DNA from: Acidobacteriota bacterium
GTDB lineage: Bacteria > Acidobacteriota > Terriglobia > Bryobacterales > Bryobacteraceae
DNA: 64,000 bases
Reading direction: 5' to 3'
Assembly: GCA_014584705.1 (NCBI GenBank)
Contig: JACTMJ010000030.1
Span: forward strand, 1-64,000
Shown: in pieces, positions 56,224 through 64,000 of the stretch
Layout: each line of letters opens with the position of its first letter
How positions within the stretch are numbered: the stretch's first letter is position 1
The notes under the pieces: model-generated
Databases searched by the model: none
Seen by the model: the letters and a program-made list of their open reading frames with translations, nothing else
What the model was told of the DNA's origin: nothing
Made by a program: the position numbers and the translations under genes

Positions 56224-57017
56224 GCCGCTCCGCCGAGCCCTATATCCGGGCGTATCTGCGTAACGCGCCGCTGTTCATGGCGATCGTGCGCGGCGTGGAA
56301 TGCGCGATGCTGCGAGAGGCGGCTCCCGAAGCGACGCCCCTCCTCGATCTCGGATGCGGAGATGGCCTCTTTGCATCGCTTGCGTTTGAACGCCCACCGG
56401 CGATTGGCATGGACCCTAGCTTTGCCGCGCTCCTGGAAGCGAGAGAGCGGCGGGCGCATCTCGCACTGGTGTGCGCAAGCGCCACGGAGATGCCATTTCG
56501 CGACGGCGCGATCGGCGGGATCGTCTGCAACTCCGTGCTGGAACACATCCCGGATCTGGATGATGCCCTCCTCGAATGCCGCCGCGCGCTTCAGCCGCAC
56601 GGACGCCTGGTGGTTACCAGCCCGAGCGAACGCTTCGGTGCAATGCTGCTTGGCGCGCGCGTCTTCGCGAGCCTCGGCTTGCCGCGCGCCGCCGCGGGCT
56701 ACGCGCGCTGGTTCAATGCGCATTCGCTCCACTACCACACGCTGCCGATGGAAGAGTGGCTGCGGAGGCTCAATGTGGCCGGGTTTCGCGTTCGTGAGCG
56801 CTGGCACTATCTGGGGCAAGCCGCGCACGCGACGTTCGATCTCATGCACTACGTCAGCGGGTGGCGATGGATTCGCCGCAAACTCACCGGCCGCTGGTGC
56901 GGATCGTGGGCACCGTTCAACCCGATCTGGACGCCCTGGTTCACACGCCTCACGAAGGACAGTTGGCCCTCCGGAAACGGGCCGTATCTCTATCTCGATG
57001 CCGAACGCAAAGACTAA
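56220..57017 (+). CDS. SAM-dependent methyltransferase
   Basis: A 265-aa class I methyltransferase. The SAM-binding motif LLDLGCGDGLFASLAF is near residues 40-55, with later motifs ATEMPFRDGAIGGIVCNSVL and LQPHGRLVVTSPS, as in methyltransferase type 11. It starts at GTG 56220, overlapping the GT4 stop, and overlaps the next gene by 20 bases. It probably modifies a sugar or lipid carrier in the same pathway. Confidence 0.88.
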   Translation: MSRSAEPYIRAYLRNAPLFMAIVRGVECAMLREAAPEATPLLDLGCGDGLFASLAFERPPAIGMDPSFAALLEARERRAHLALVCASATEMPFRDGAIGGIVCNSVLEHIPDLDDALLECRRALQPHGRLVVTSPSERFGAMLLGARVFASLGLPRAAAGYARWFNAHSLHYHTLPMEEWLRRLNVAGFRVRERWHYLGQAAHATFDLMHYVSGWRWIRRKLTGRWCGSWAPFNPIWTPWFTRLTKDSWPSGNGPYLYLDAERKD

Positions 57018-58653
57018 GCGAATCGCGGTTGCGGCGGTGCTTGCGCTGGGGGCGGCGCTGCGCCTGTGGGGACTCGGCTTTGGCCTCCCCATCGTCTCGA
57101 ACTTTTATGTGAGGCCGGATGAATCTCTCCTCGTGCAAGCGGCCGTGGGGTTCTTTGAACGTTACGGCAATCCGCAGTTCTTCGCTTATCCGGCGCTGCT
57201 GACCGAACTCTCCGCAATGCTGTTCCTGCCGCTGCCCGGTGAATTCGCAACAGAGCCCTCCACGTACTTTCTCGCCGTGCGGGTGCTTTCGGCATTGGCT
57301 GGAATCGCCACGGTTGGCGTGGTCTACCTGCTGGCGCGCGGATTCTGCGACTGGAAATGGTCGCTCGCGGCGGCGGCCCTGTTTGCCGTGGCTCCGCTGC
57401 CGGTGCGCGACGCGCATTTCGGCGTCACCGATACGCTGCTGACGTTGCTGGTGGCGCTCACCCTTCTGCTGGCCACGCGACCGGTTCGAAAGGAAGAGTC
57501 CGGCACCGGCGTTTGGATCTGGACCAGCCTTGTATTTGGTCTCGCGGTCTCGACGAAATACACGGCGGTCTTCGCGGCCCCGGCGATTGTCGCCGCCGCA
57601 TTCGCGCGCGGGGGGCCGCTTCGGCGGACCGCGCGAGACCTGGCCGCGGCCGGGGCGATCGCGGCAGCGGTGTTCTTCGTGCTGAACCCGTACGTCCTGC
57701 TGCGAATGGGCGAAGTCGCCGCGACCATCCTCGAAATGCTTCGCGTGTTCTACGGCGGCACGCAGGCACTGCCGGAGAGTCATTGGAGCTGGAGCGGAGC
57801 GGCGATGCAACTTCTGCGTCCGCTGTTGTGGGGTCCGGGCAGTTGGCTTGGCTTCGTGCTGGCAGCGGCATCGCTTCCGTGGCTTCGGCGGGCGAGCGCA
57901 GCGCGAGGGCTGTGGACGCTGGCGCTGGGCGTGTTTCCGTTCCTGCTGGTGTTCCTGCCCTTCCGCCATCCGCTTCCGTTTCGCTACATTCTCCCCGCAC
58001 TGCCTGGCCTCGCGGTGCTTGCCGTATTCGCGGTGTCGCGCCTCGCAAGCCGCAAGGCGCTGGTTGTGCCCCTCGTTGCACTGGGCATTGCGGTGCTTGG
58101 CTGGCAGTTGGCTGAGAGCATTGCGCTCGTGCGCACCTTAGCGCGTGAAGATACGCGAACGCAGGCGGGCCTGTGGATCGCGGCCAACCTTCCGCAAACG
58201 CTCCCGGTCGTGCTGCTCACCGCTCCGGAAGCGGAGCCGCAGATCGCGGAGAGCGCCGCGTCGCTGGAGAGACGCATCAGGTACGCGTACCGGCTCTACG
58301 GAGAGCGTTCCGGGGAAATCGTCTCCGAGCTTTACCGGCGGATTCTGCCCGGCGCGAGGGAGGGCTACGAGGTTTACCGAAATCCCGCGCCCGCGGACGT
58401 TCCCGGCGAGGAGTTCCTTCTGGTAACGGCGGAGTATCCCATGCGCACCGGCGGCCAGAGCGCGCAAGGCCGCGTCGCCGAATTTGGGGAGGTGCGCGAG
58501 CGCGTGGAGTTCGATCCGGTGACCGGTTCGATGGAGGGCGCGAGCCTCGACCCCAGCGATGCGTTCTATCTTCCGATGAATCCGGCTGGCAGGGTCACCC
58601 GGCCCGGCCCCCGCTTGCGGATGTTCTGGATGCGCCGGGCGCGGCTACCATAG
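56998..58653 (+). CDS. GT39-like membrane glycosyltransferase
   Basis: A 551-aa GT-C protein with about eleven hydrophobic segments in the first 400 residues, then a soluble C-terminal domain. The start ATG 56998 lies inside the methyltransferase gene; the larger open frame upstream is noncoding in this phase. The first external loop has the acidic pair FYVRPDESLLV, the type of catalytic Asp/Glu seen in PMT/ArnT enzymes, which use polyprenyl-phosphate sugars as donors. It likely adds a sugar outside the inner membrane. Confidence 0.88.
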   Translation: MPNAKTKRIAVAAVLALGAALRLWGLGFGLPIVSNFYVRPDESLLVQAAVGFFERYGNPQFFAYPALLTELSAMLFLPLPGEFATEPSTYFLAVRVLSALAGIATVGVVYLLARGFCDWKWSLAAAALFAVAPLPVRDAHFGVTDTLLTLLVALTLLLATRPVRKEESGTGVWIWTSLVFGLAVSTKYTAVFAAPAIVAAAFARGGPLRRTARDLAAAGAIAAAVFFVLNPYVLLRMGEVAATILEMLRVFYGGTQALPESHWSWSGAAMQLLRPLLWGPGSWLGFVLAAASLPWLRRASAARGLWTLALGVFPFLLVFLPFRHPLPFRYILPALPGLAVLAVFAVSRLASRKALVVPLVALGIAVLGWQLAESIALVRTLAREDTRTQAGLWIAANLPQTLPVVLLTAPEAEPQIAESAASLERRIRYAYRLYGERSGEIVSELYRRILPGAREGYEVYRNPAPADVPGEEFLLVTAEYPMRTGGQSAQGRVAEFGEVRERVEFDPVTGSMEGASLDPSDAFYLPMNPAGRVTRPGPRLRMFWMRRARLP

Positions 58654-60264
58654 CGCGACGATGGTTCCCGCCAGCCAGCTCGCCGTCATCAGAATCAGCC
58701 ACGGATCGCGGCCAATCAGGAGGATGGGAGAGTCGCTCCCCTTCCGGTGCAATACCAGCCAGCCATAGCGGAGCATGCCCGCGACGACAACCGGGATCGT
58801 CACCAGAAGGGCGGGCCGCACCCAGGTGGTGAACGTCACGTAACAGGCCAGCGCGGCGGTCCCGGCCAGATAGGCCGACCATCGCAGCGAGCGAAGGCGA
58901 TACCGCGTGAGCGCTGCGCGGGCGTCGCCTCCAAACAGGTTCAGTTCCGCGTAACGCTTCAGCGATGCCAGATAGAGCGCCAGAGCAAAGGTGGCGCTCA
59001 GCATCCAGCCCGTGGGCTGCACGTGGATTGCCGCCGCGCCCGCGGCAACACGAAGCACGTAGCCGGCGGTCAGCAACAGCAGATCGAGCCAGGAAAAATG
59101 CTTGAGGCCGGCCGAGTACAGGAAATTGACGACGACGTAAGCCGCCGCGTAGGGAATCGCCTCCGGGACGCGCAGGAGCACCAGAGCGGAGAGTGCGAGG
59201 AGCGTTCCGGCGAACGGCAGCACCAACTTTGCAGCCAATGCGCCGGACGCCAATGGCCGCAGCCGCTTCGCGGCGTGTTTCCGGTCCGCGGCCACATCCC
59301 AATAGTCGTTCCACAAGTAACTGGCGGAGGCCAACAGACAGAAGGCCGTGAAAGTCCAAACCGTGTTCGCCACGGCACCGGGCTCGTGAAAGGCCCGAGA
59401 ATACAGCAGCGGAGCCAGCACGAAGCCATTCTTGAGCCAGTGCATCGGGCGCATCGCCCGGGGCAGGGAAGCAATGGAACTCCTCAACGCGGGCATCCTG
59501 CGATCGGAAGCGATTCGCGTTTCTTCGTCACGCAGCGAGCGGCGGAAGTGCAAGAGCTGGCGGAAGACGAGCAACCCCACCTGGAGCGTCTTCCAGCCGC
59601 GAATGGAAACGACACCGGTTTTCCGGGCACGGTGGCTGACGGGGATGAAGGCGAGTTCGTGGCCCTCCCGCGCCGCCAGCACGGAAAGCATCACGTTGGG
59701 CGCGAAGGAGCCCGGCGGAATCTTCTCCAGCAGGCGGCTGAGCAGAGAAGCCCGCATCAGGCGGTACGGGACGTTTGAATCCGCGAGAGCGACACCGAAA
59801 AGCATCTGGAGAATCCGCGCGTGCAGCTTGCTCAGCCAGATGCGCACGGGGTGATCGTCGCGCTGGAAGCGACGTCCGGCGAGAAACTCGCTCTCCTCTC
59901 GCCGTTCCCACAAGAGCCGAAAATCGGACGCGAGAAACTGCCCGTCGCTGTCGGTTTGAAACACCCAGCGGACGCCCATGCCGAGCGCGGCCCGGTAGCC
60001 GGTGATGAGCGCGGTTCCATGCCCGGAATTCGCTTGATGAATCACGCGCAGCGTGGGGAGTTCCGCGGCAAGCCGGTCCAGGATCTCCCCGGTGTTGTCG
60101 CGAGAGCCGTCGTTCACTACCACCACGCGGCCCACCGCCGCCACCCAATCCCGCACCACTTCCTCGATGCAGCCCGCCTCGTTATACGCGGGCATCACAA
60201 CCACTGCGTCGGGCATGGCCGGCATCGCGGAGCCTATCGGTGGCACGGGCGAATCCTTCGTCAT
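58645..60264 (-). CDS. GT2 glycosyltransferase fused to UbiA-type phosphoribosyltransferase
   Basis: A 539-aa fusion from ATG 60264; the stretch to 60339 overlaps the next gene. Residues about 20-240 are a GT2 domain like dolichol-phosphate mannose synthase (VVVMPAYNEAGCIEEVVRDW, VVNDGSRDNTGEI, FQTDSDGQF). After about 260 comes a UbiA-type membrane domain with NDYWDVAADRKHAAKRLRPL near residue 316. This is the signature of decaprenyl-phosphate phosphoribosyltransferase, which joins PRPP to a polyprenyl phosphate. Both halves probably act on polyprenyl phosphate. It is convergent with the GT39 gene and overlaps the flavoprotein gene by four bases. Confidence 0.88.
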   Translation of the reverse strand: MTKDSPVPPIGSAMPAMPDAVVVMPAYNEAGCIEEVVRDWVAAVGRVVVVNDGSRDNTGEILDRLAAELPTLRVIHQANSGHGTALITGYRAALGMGVRWVFQTDSDGQFLASDFRLLWERREESEFLAGRRFQRDDHPVRIWLSKLHARILQMLFGVALADSNVPYRLMRASLLSRLLEKIPPGSFAPNVMLSVLAAREGHELAFIPVSHRARKTGVVSIRGWKTLQVGLLVFRQLLHFRRSLRDEETRIASDRRMPALRSSIASLPRAMRPMHWLKNGFVLAPLLYSRAFHEPGAVANTVWTFTAFCLLASASYLWNDYWDVAADRKHAAKRLRPLASGALAAKLVLPFAGTLLALSALVLLRVPEAIPYAAAYVVVNFLYSAGLKHFSWLDLLLLTAGYVLRVAAGAAAIHVQPTGWMLSATFALALYLASLKRYAELNLFGGDARAALTRYRLRSLRWSAYLAGTAALACYVTFTTWVRPALLVTIPVVVAGMLRYGWLVLHRKGSDSPILLIGRDPWLILMTASWLAGTIVALW

Positions 60265-61523
60265 GGCTTGCCCGGCCGCAGCGCCGCTCCCGCGTAAATC
60301 CCGTCGCGAAGAGAGTCGGCGATGCCCTGGAATTTCCACTTGCCGTAGCGCCCGGTCATCAGGATGCCGTGGGCGCGCAAAGTGTCAATGGCCTGCTCAC
60401 GCCAGCCGGATTGCGGCCGGCTCCACGTATAGGCGGTTTCCACCCAACTTGGGCTCACGACGTGGGCATCCCGGAGCCAGCCCCATTCCCGCAACTCGCT
60501 CACGGCTTCCGCCGCGTAACGGTTGATCGCGTCGTCATCCGGTTTCGCGCCCTCCGGGTATGCCCGCTCCACGTAGAAACTAGCCAGCGTAGGGTCCTCA
60601 TTGGGGACGAACAGCGCATCGACATTCGAGTAAACGCCCACGCGGTGAAAGCCCGCCCGGCTCTCGGGGACATAGACCCAGTGATCGGCGGGGAGATTCT
60701 CGCCCTTGCCGCCCCCGATGTTCAGCACCAGCACGGAGCTTCGAATGCCAGGCGCGTCGCTGACGCTCAACCCGGTGAGCCGCAGCATCGCGTCGAGAGG
60801 GAGCGTCGAGACGATGCAGTCGTACGGCAGCCGCTCGCCGCTCGTAAGTTGAATGCGCCGTCCCGGCAAGTCGATTTCGGCCACGCGGGAGTTCAGCCGG
60901 ATCTCTCCCTGGGCGGCCAGCGCGTGTACCAGCGCATCCAGGCCGGCTTCCGGATAGAGGAAGGTCTGGTTATAGCCCGTTTCCGGCGCGGCACCTTCCA
61001 AGCCGCGCTCCACGGCCCGCAAGTCGAGCGGCGTTTTGAAGACATCCTGTACGGCAATGTGGTTGCTATAGCCGGCCGTGTAGAGATCGTGGAAAGGCCC
61101 GAAAAAGAGATCGTAGAGCGTTGGCCCGAAACTCTCCCGCAGCCACGGCGCCAGCACTCCGGAGCGCTCCGCGGGGGCGTTTCGCATTTCGTCGAGGATG
61201 GCGCGGGCCATCGCTTTCGGCAGCGCGTGAAGGTTGTTCTGGATGGGATAGGGGACGAACAAATTCAGCTTCGGTAGCCATACGGACGAGACCCGCCGGT
61301 ATTCCCGCAGAGGAGTGAGCCGGGCCAGAAACCGATTCAGAATAGGGTCTCCGCCAAAGATCCAGTGGCCGCCGCCGGTTTCGAAATGGTAGCCATCCTC
61401 GCGATAGCTAAGGCAGATGCCGCCCGCCGCGCCGGTGGCTTCCAGCGCGCATACTCCCGATGCCCAGGAAGCGGCGAGCCCGGTCATTCCCGCTCCCAGA
61501 ATCCATTGTTGGTCTCTATTCAC
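60261..61523 (-). CDS. UDP-galactopyranose mutase-like FAD protein
   Basis: A 420-aa flavoprotein. The FAD fold is QWILGAGMTGLAASWASG, with a second motif HFETGGGHWIFGGDP, and an aromatic/Arg-rich C-terminal region (GRYGKWKFQGIADSL) that in this group closes on the flavin. The order fits UDP-galactopyranose mutase or protoporphyrinogen-oxidase-like amine oxidases. In this glycan locus a sugar ring mutase or sugar oxidase is more likely than a haem enzyme. It is the first gene of a two-gene minus operon with the GT2-UbiA fusion. Confidence 0.82.
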   Translation of the reverse strand: MNRDQQWILGAGMTGLAASWASGVCALEATGAAGGICLSYREDGYHFETGGGHWIFGGDPILNRFLARLTPLREYRRVSSVWLPKLNLFVPYPIQNNLHALPKAMARAILDEMRNAPAERSGVLAPWLRESFGPTLYDLFFGPFHDLYTAGYSNHIAVQDVFKTPLDLRAVERGLEGAAPETGYNQTFLYPEAGLDALVHALAAQGEIRLNSRVAEIDLPGRRIQLTSGERLPYDCIVSTLPLDAMLRLTGLSVSDAPGIRSSVLVLNIGGGKGENLPADHWVYVPESRAGFHRVGVYSNVDALFVPNEDPTLASFYVERAYPEGAKPDDDAINRYAAEAVSELREWGWLRDAHVVSPSWVETAYTWSRPQSGWREQAIDTLRAHGILMTGRYGKWKFQGIADSLRDGIYAGAALRPGKP

Positions 61524-61642
61524 GATCTATCGTCTCTGCTCCATGATGCAAAGGACTTATTATACGGGCCGCTCCCCGGAACCGCAGTTCCAGTACAACG
61601 GAGTTTGCCAGCGGGAGCGTGCCCGGAAGGTACACTTGTTTC

Positions 61643-63136
61643 GTGAGCAAAGCGCCCTTTTCGACGGTCCTCGCCATCGTGGCGCTCGCCAACTTTTTCG
61701 CGCTCGTGGTGCTGAACGGGTTTAACCTGCCAGCGTGGGCCGTGCTCTTCGTCTGGCCTGTTGCGATCGCCGCAGGGTATGCGCTGATGCGGGGGATCCG
61801 CTGGAGACGGCCGCGCCTCCGGCTGCCCCGCGCGGCCTGGTATCTGCTGGCCGCTTGGGTGCTGCTACTCACCGTTCCGCGCCTGCCCTATTTGCTGCAA
61901 CGCATGCCGGAAGCGCGGATTCTCGCCACGGGCGACGACCATGCGCGGCTTGCCCAGATGGTGAGCCTCGTGTATTCGCCAAGCTACCCATTGCGGCACC
62001 CCTCCAACCCGGCCTATCCGCTCTCCCACTACTACGCGGCACTGCTTCCCTGGGCGTGGCTGCATTTCGCCATTCCGGCGCTCACGCTGAAGGAGTGTAT
62101 CCTGCTCGGCAACCTCGCGTATCACCTCCTGCTGGCGGGCGTGCTCGTCGAGTTTGCTTCGCGTTTCTTTCGCGAAACGAGGGCGGCCCTTGTCTTCCTG
62201 TTTCTGATGACCTTTTTCGGCGGATTGGATTGGCTGACGACTCTCCCCCGGCTTTTCGACCACAGTGAACACTGGTACCGGCTCTGGTTCGGCGAATGGC
62301 GCGAAATCTCCGCGATGTACACGGTCGCCTGGTGGGCGGTGCATCATGCCGTCGGGTTGTGGCTCCTGCTGGTGAGTTATTTGCTGTTGCGGCACGCGCG
62401 GTGGAAGGAACGCTGGAGAAAACCCGTGGTGCTGGGTCTCTTGCTCTTGAGCGCGTTCTATTCGAGCGTGTTCGTCCTGGTGAGCCTCCCCTTCGTGGCA
62501 CCGCGCGCCTTGTGGAGAATCGGCATCCGCCTACTGAAGAATGGACTCGGATTCGTGCTGCTTGGGCTGGCCGCCGTCCCCGCGTTTCTGTTCTTTGCGC
62601 GGCCCTGGGGTCCGGCGCTTCAACTGGCGTGGCTGCGGCCCTGGCCCCTGCTGGCGTTTCTCGCGGGCGTGCTCGTGCCCGAATACGCCTTCCTCCCGAT
62701 GCTGGTCTGGCGTCACAAGCTGATGCGCGGGCCGCTGCTCTTTTTTGCGAGCACGCTGTTCGTCTTTTCCATCGGGCTTAACAACTACACGATGCGCGGC
62801 ATGTTGCTTCCCACGGTGGTGTTGTTCGCATGCGTGGCGCCGGTGATTGCCGGGATGCGCTGGAAGCAGCCCGTGTTCGGCCTCGCGGTGTGTCTGCTCT
62901 CGGCCGGGGTCTTTCGCGAGGCTGCCTGGCTCGCCTATCAACCGCTCGAATCGTCGCCGCTCTATTGGCGTCTCACCGGGCGCGAGATGCCCGCTTTCGC
63001 GGCCCGGCGCGCGAATCCGCCGAAGGGTCTTGACCGCTTCAACGCGGAGCGGCCCATCCCGCCGGTTCCGATCGAGGAAATGGATTTCAACGAGAAGGAG
63101 CTACTTCGAATGCCGCGGCGCGGGTTCTTCCGGTGA
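61643..63136 (+). CDS. Polytopic membrane protein, possible GT-C enzyme
   Basis: A 497-aa protein with about ten transmembrane segments. Start GTG 61643 is chosen (VSKAPFSTVLAIVALANFFA); GTG 61619 is an alternative. The first large loop has LATGDDHARLAQMVSLVYSP with an acidic pair, as in GT-C transferases. No named family was recognised. Location suggests transfer or export of a polyprenyl-linked sugar. Its 3' end overlaps the convergent last gene by 36 bases. Confidence 0.78.
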   Translation: MSKAPFSTVLAIVALANFFALVVLNGFNLPAWAVLFVWPVAIAAGYALMRGIRWRRPRLRLPRAAWYLLAAWVLLLTVPRLPYLLQRMPEARILATGDDHARLAQMVSLVYSPSYPLRHPSNPAYPLSHYYAALLPWAWLHFAIPALTLKECILLGNLAYHLLLAGVLVEFASRFFRETRAALVFLFLMTFFGGLDWLTTLPRLFDHSEHWYRLWFGEWREISAMYTVAWWAVHHAVGLWLLLVSYLLLRHARWKERWRKPVVLGLLLLSAFYSSVFVLVSLPFVAPRALWRIGIRLLKNGLGFVLLGLAAVPAFLFFARPWGPALQLAWLRPWPLLAFLAGVLVPEYAFLPMLVWRHKLMRGPLLFFASTLFVFSIGLNNYTMRGMLLPTVVLFACVAPVIAGMRWKQPVFGLAVCLLSAGVFREAAWLAYQPLESSPLYWRLTGREMPAFAARRANPPKGLDRFNAERPIPPVPIEEMDFNEKELLRMPRRGFFR

Positions 63137-64000
63137 AGCACCGGGCGCGGCGGTGTGCGCTGGGCGGAGTCCGCGCAGGAACATTGGTTCCTTCCAATCC
63201 CAAAGTCTCCAGGTGCTTTCCCGGATCTCGCGAGGTTCGCTATCCCAGCGCATGCACGCATCGCACCAGGCTCCCTGTGAATGCATGAAGATGCTAATCG
63301 CCGCGCAGAGCGCGAAGGGAATCGCCCATCGCGCCCGCCACAGCTTCGCGAGGCAGGCAGCCAGCGGGAGCAGCAGCAGCGGAGTGATATCCGCGAAATA
63401 GCGGGGACCATAGCCATGCCCCCCATACCAATCCTCGTAGCAACTGATGAGCAGATAGTGCGCGACGATAATCGCGAAGAGCAATACTGCCCAATCCCGG
63501 TTCTCCCGGCTGCGCCACCACAGAACCAGCCCCGCGCCGCTGAAAAGCACCAGAGGCAGGAACACCAGCAAGCCGCGTGAGGGGCTGACCAGATTGCCGA
63601 GGAGCGCCTCCGGCACATGCGGGCCGAAGGATAGGCCGGCTTCGTCCGCCCGGTGAACCCTGGAGTATGCGGGAATCAGCGCGTGATACACCGAAAGGTG
63701 AATGCTGGCGAAGAGCAGAAACACGGGTGCTCCGCCCAGGGCAAACCATGCCGTTCGCTCACGGTATCGCCAGAGAATCCATAGGCCCACCATCGCAAGC
63801 GGAACCAGATTCGTGGGCCGCACGAAGACCGCGAAACAGAACACCGTGCCTGCTGCGATCCACGGCCAGATTCCTCCCCGCCGCCCAGTTCGAAGCAGCA
63901 GTAAGCCGAGCGTGAGCAGAAGCATCGAGAACCCGTGCATCCAAAGCGCGCGGCTGCCCGTGGACCACGCCGGGCTCCCGAAGGCGAATAGCAGCGCCAG
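63101..64000 (-). CDS. Polytopic membrane protein, C-terminal part (runs off the right edge)
   Basis: The minus frame is open from the stop at 63101-63103 to the window end (300 codons); the codons at 63941-64000 continue it without a stop, so the start lies outside. It has about eight transmembrane segments and the pattern YGPRYFADITPLLLLPLA, seen at the end of the membrane part of many GT-C glycosyltransferases. A GT-C role is likely in this locus but the catalytic part is not visible. Confidence 0.8.
   Translation of the reverse strand: MALLFAFGSPAWSTGSRALWMHGFSMLLLTLGLLLLRTGRRGGIWPWIAAGTVFCFAVFVRPTNLVPLAMVGLWILWRYRERTAWFALGGAPVFLLFASIHLSVYHALIPAYSRVHRADEAGLSFGPHVPEALLGNLVSPSRGLLVFLPLVLFSGAGLVLWWRSRENRDWAVLLFAIIVAHYLLISCYEDWYGGHGYGPRYFADITPLLLLPLAACLAKLWRARWAIPFALCAAISIFMHSQGAWCDACMRWDSEPREIRESTWRLWDWKEPMFLRGLRPAHTAAPGASPEEPAPRHSK

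Overview
The window is GC-rich, densely packed bacterial chromosome. The gene mix suggests an acidobacterium, most likely of the Solibacter/Bryobacter group, though this is inferred from gene content and not from a marker gene. Pointers are the b558-type succinate dehydrogenase, a compact cbb3 oxidase operon, a DUF5916/CBM9-like outer-membrane protein, a Tat-exported TIM-barrel protein, and many secreted proteins of unknown function. Most long antisense ORFs are shadows of GC-rich genes.

Left end (1-7674) is accessory DNA with lower GC. It holds a helix-turn-helix gene running off the edge, a very large DUF4011-helicase-Vsr-type defence protein broken by one in-frame amber codon, a terminator hairpin, an IS66-like transposase scrap, and a gene-poor stretch with several hairpins that share a TGAC loop. 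Next come uvrA and three secreted proteins, two tandem tRNA-Cys genes, a PIG-L deacetylase and a Tat-leader sugar isomerase-like protein (7675-15340). The sdhCAB operon (15571-19034) feeds electrons to quinone. A secreted unknown protein, an exo-sialidase and a small coiled-coil protein follow. A LysR regulator is divergent from gltBD (glutamate synthase), with a T-N11-A dyad over the gltB promoter.

The region 30178-36144 is a cbb3 cytochrome oxidase locus (ccoS, ccoN, ccoO, a monohaem ccoP-like gene, ccoI and a membrane protein) with overlapping or abutting genes. A DUF5916 protein is next. A six-gene block of enzymes on the plus strand follows (38741-44041: MocA oxidoreductase, SDR, MetE-like, UlaG-like lactonase, DinB-like, sugar isomerase). 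A hybrid histidine kinase, a redoxin plus DsbD pair, a transaldolase-type aldolase, pyrD and lhgO come after that.

The most striking structure is at 53012-54918. A two-gene cassette (an OLD/AAA_21-type ATPase and a small TOPRIM-like protein, overlapping by 8 bp, lower GC) sits between two identical 57-bp direct repeats. The repeats are the last part of lhgO, so the gene end has been duplicated on the far side of the cassette. This looks like a minimal integrated defence module that carries no integrase.

The right end (55075-64000) is a cell-envelope glycan locus: GT4 glycosyltransferase, methyltransferase, GT39-like GT-C enzyme, a GT2-UbiA fusion resembling decaprenyl-phosphate phosphoribosyltransferase, a UDP-galactopyranose-mutase-like flavoprotein and two polytopic membrane proteins. 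Together they suggest synthesis and use of polyprenyl-phosphate-linked sugars.
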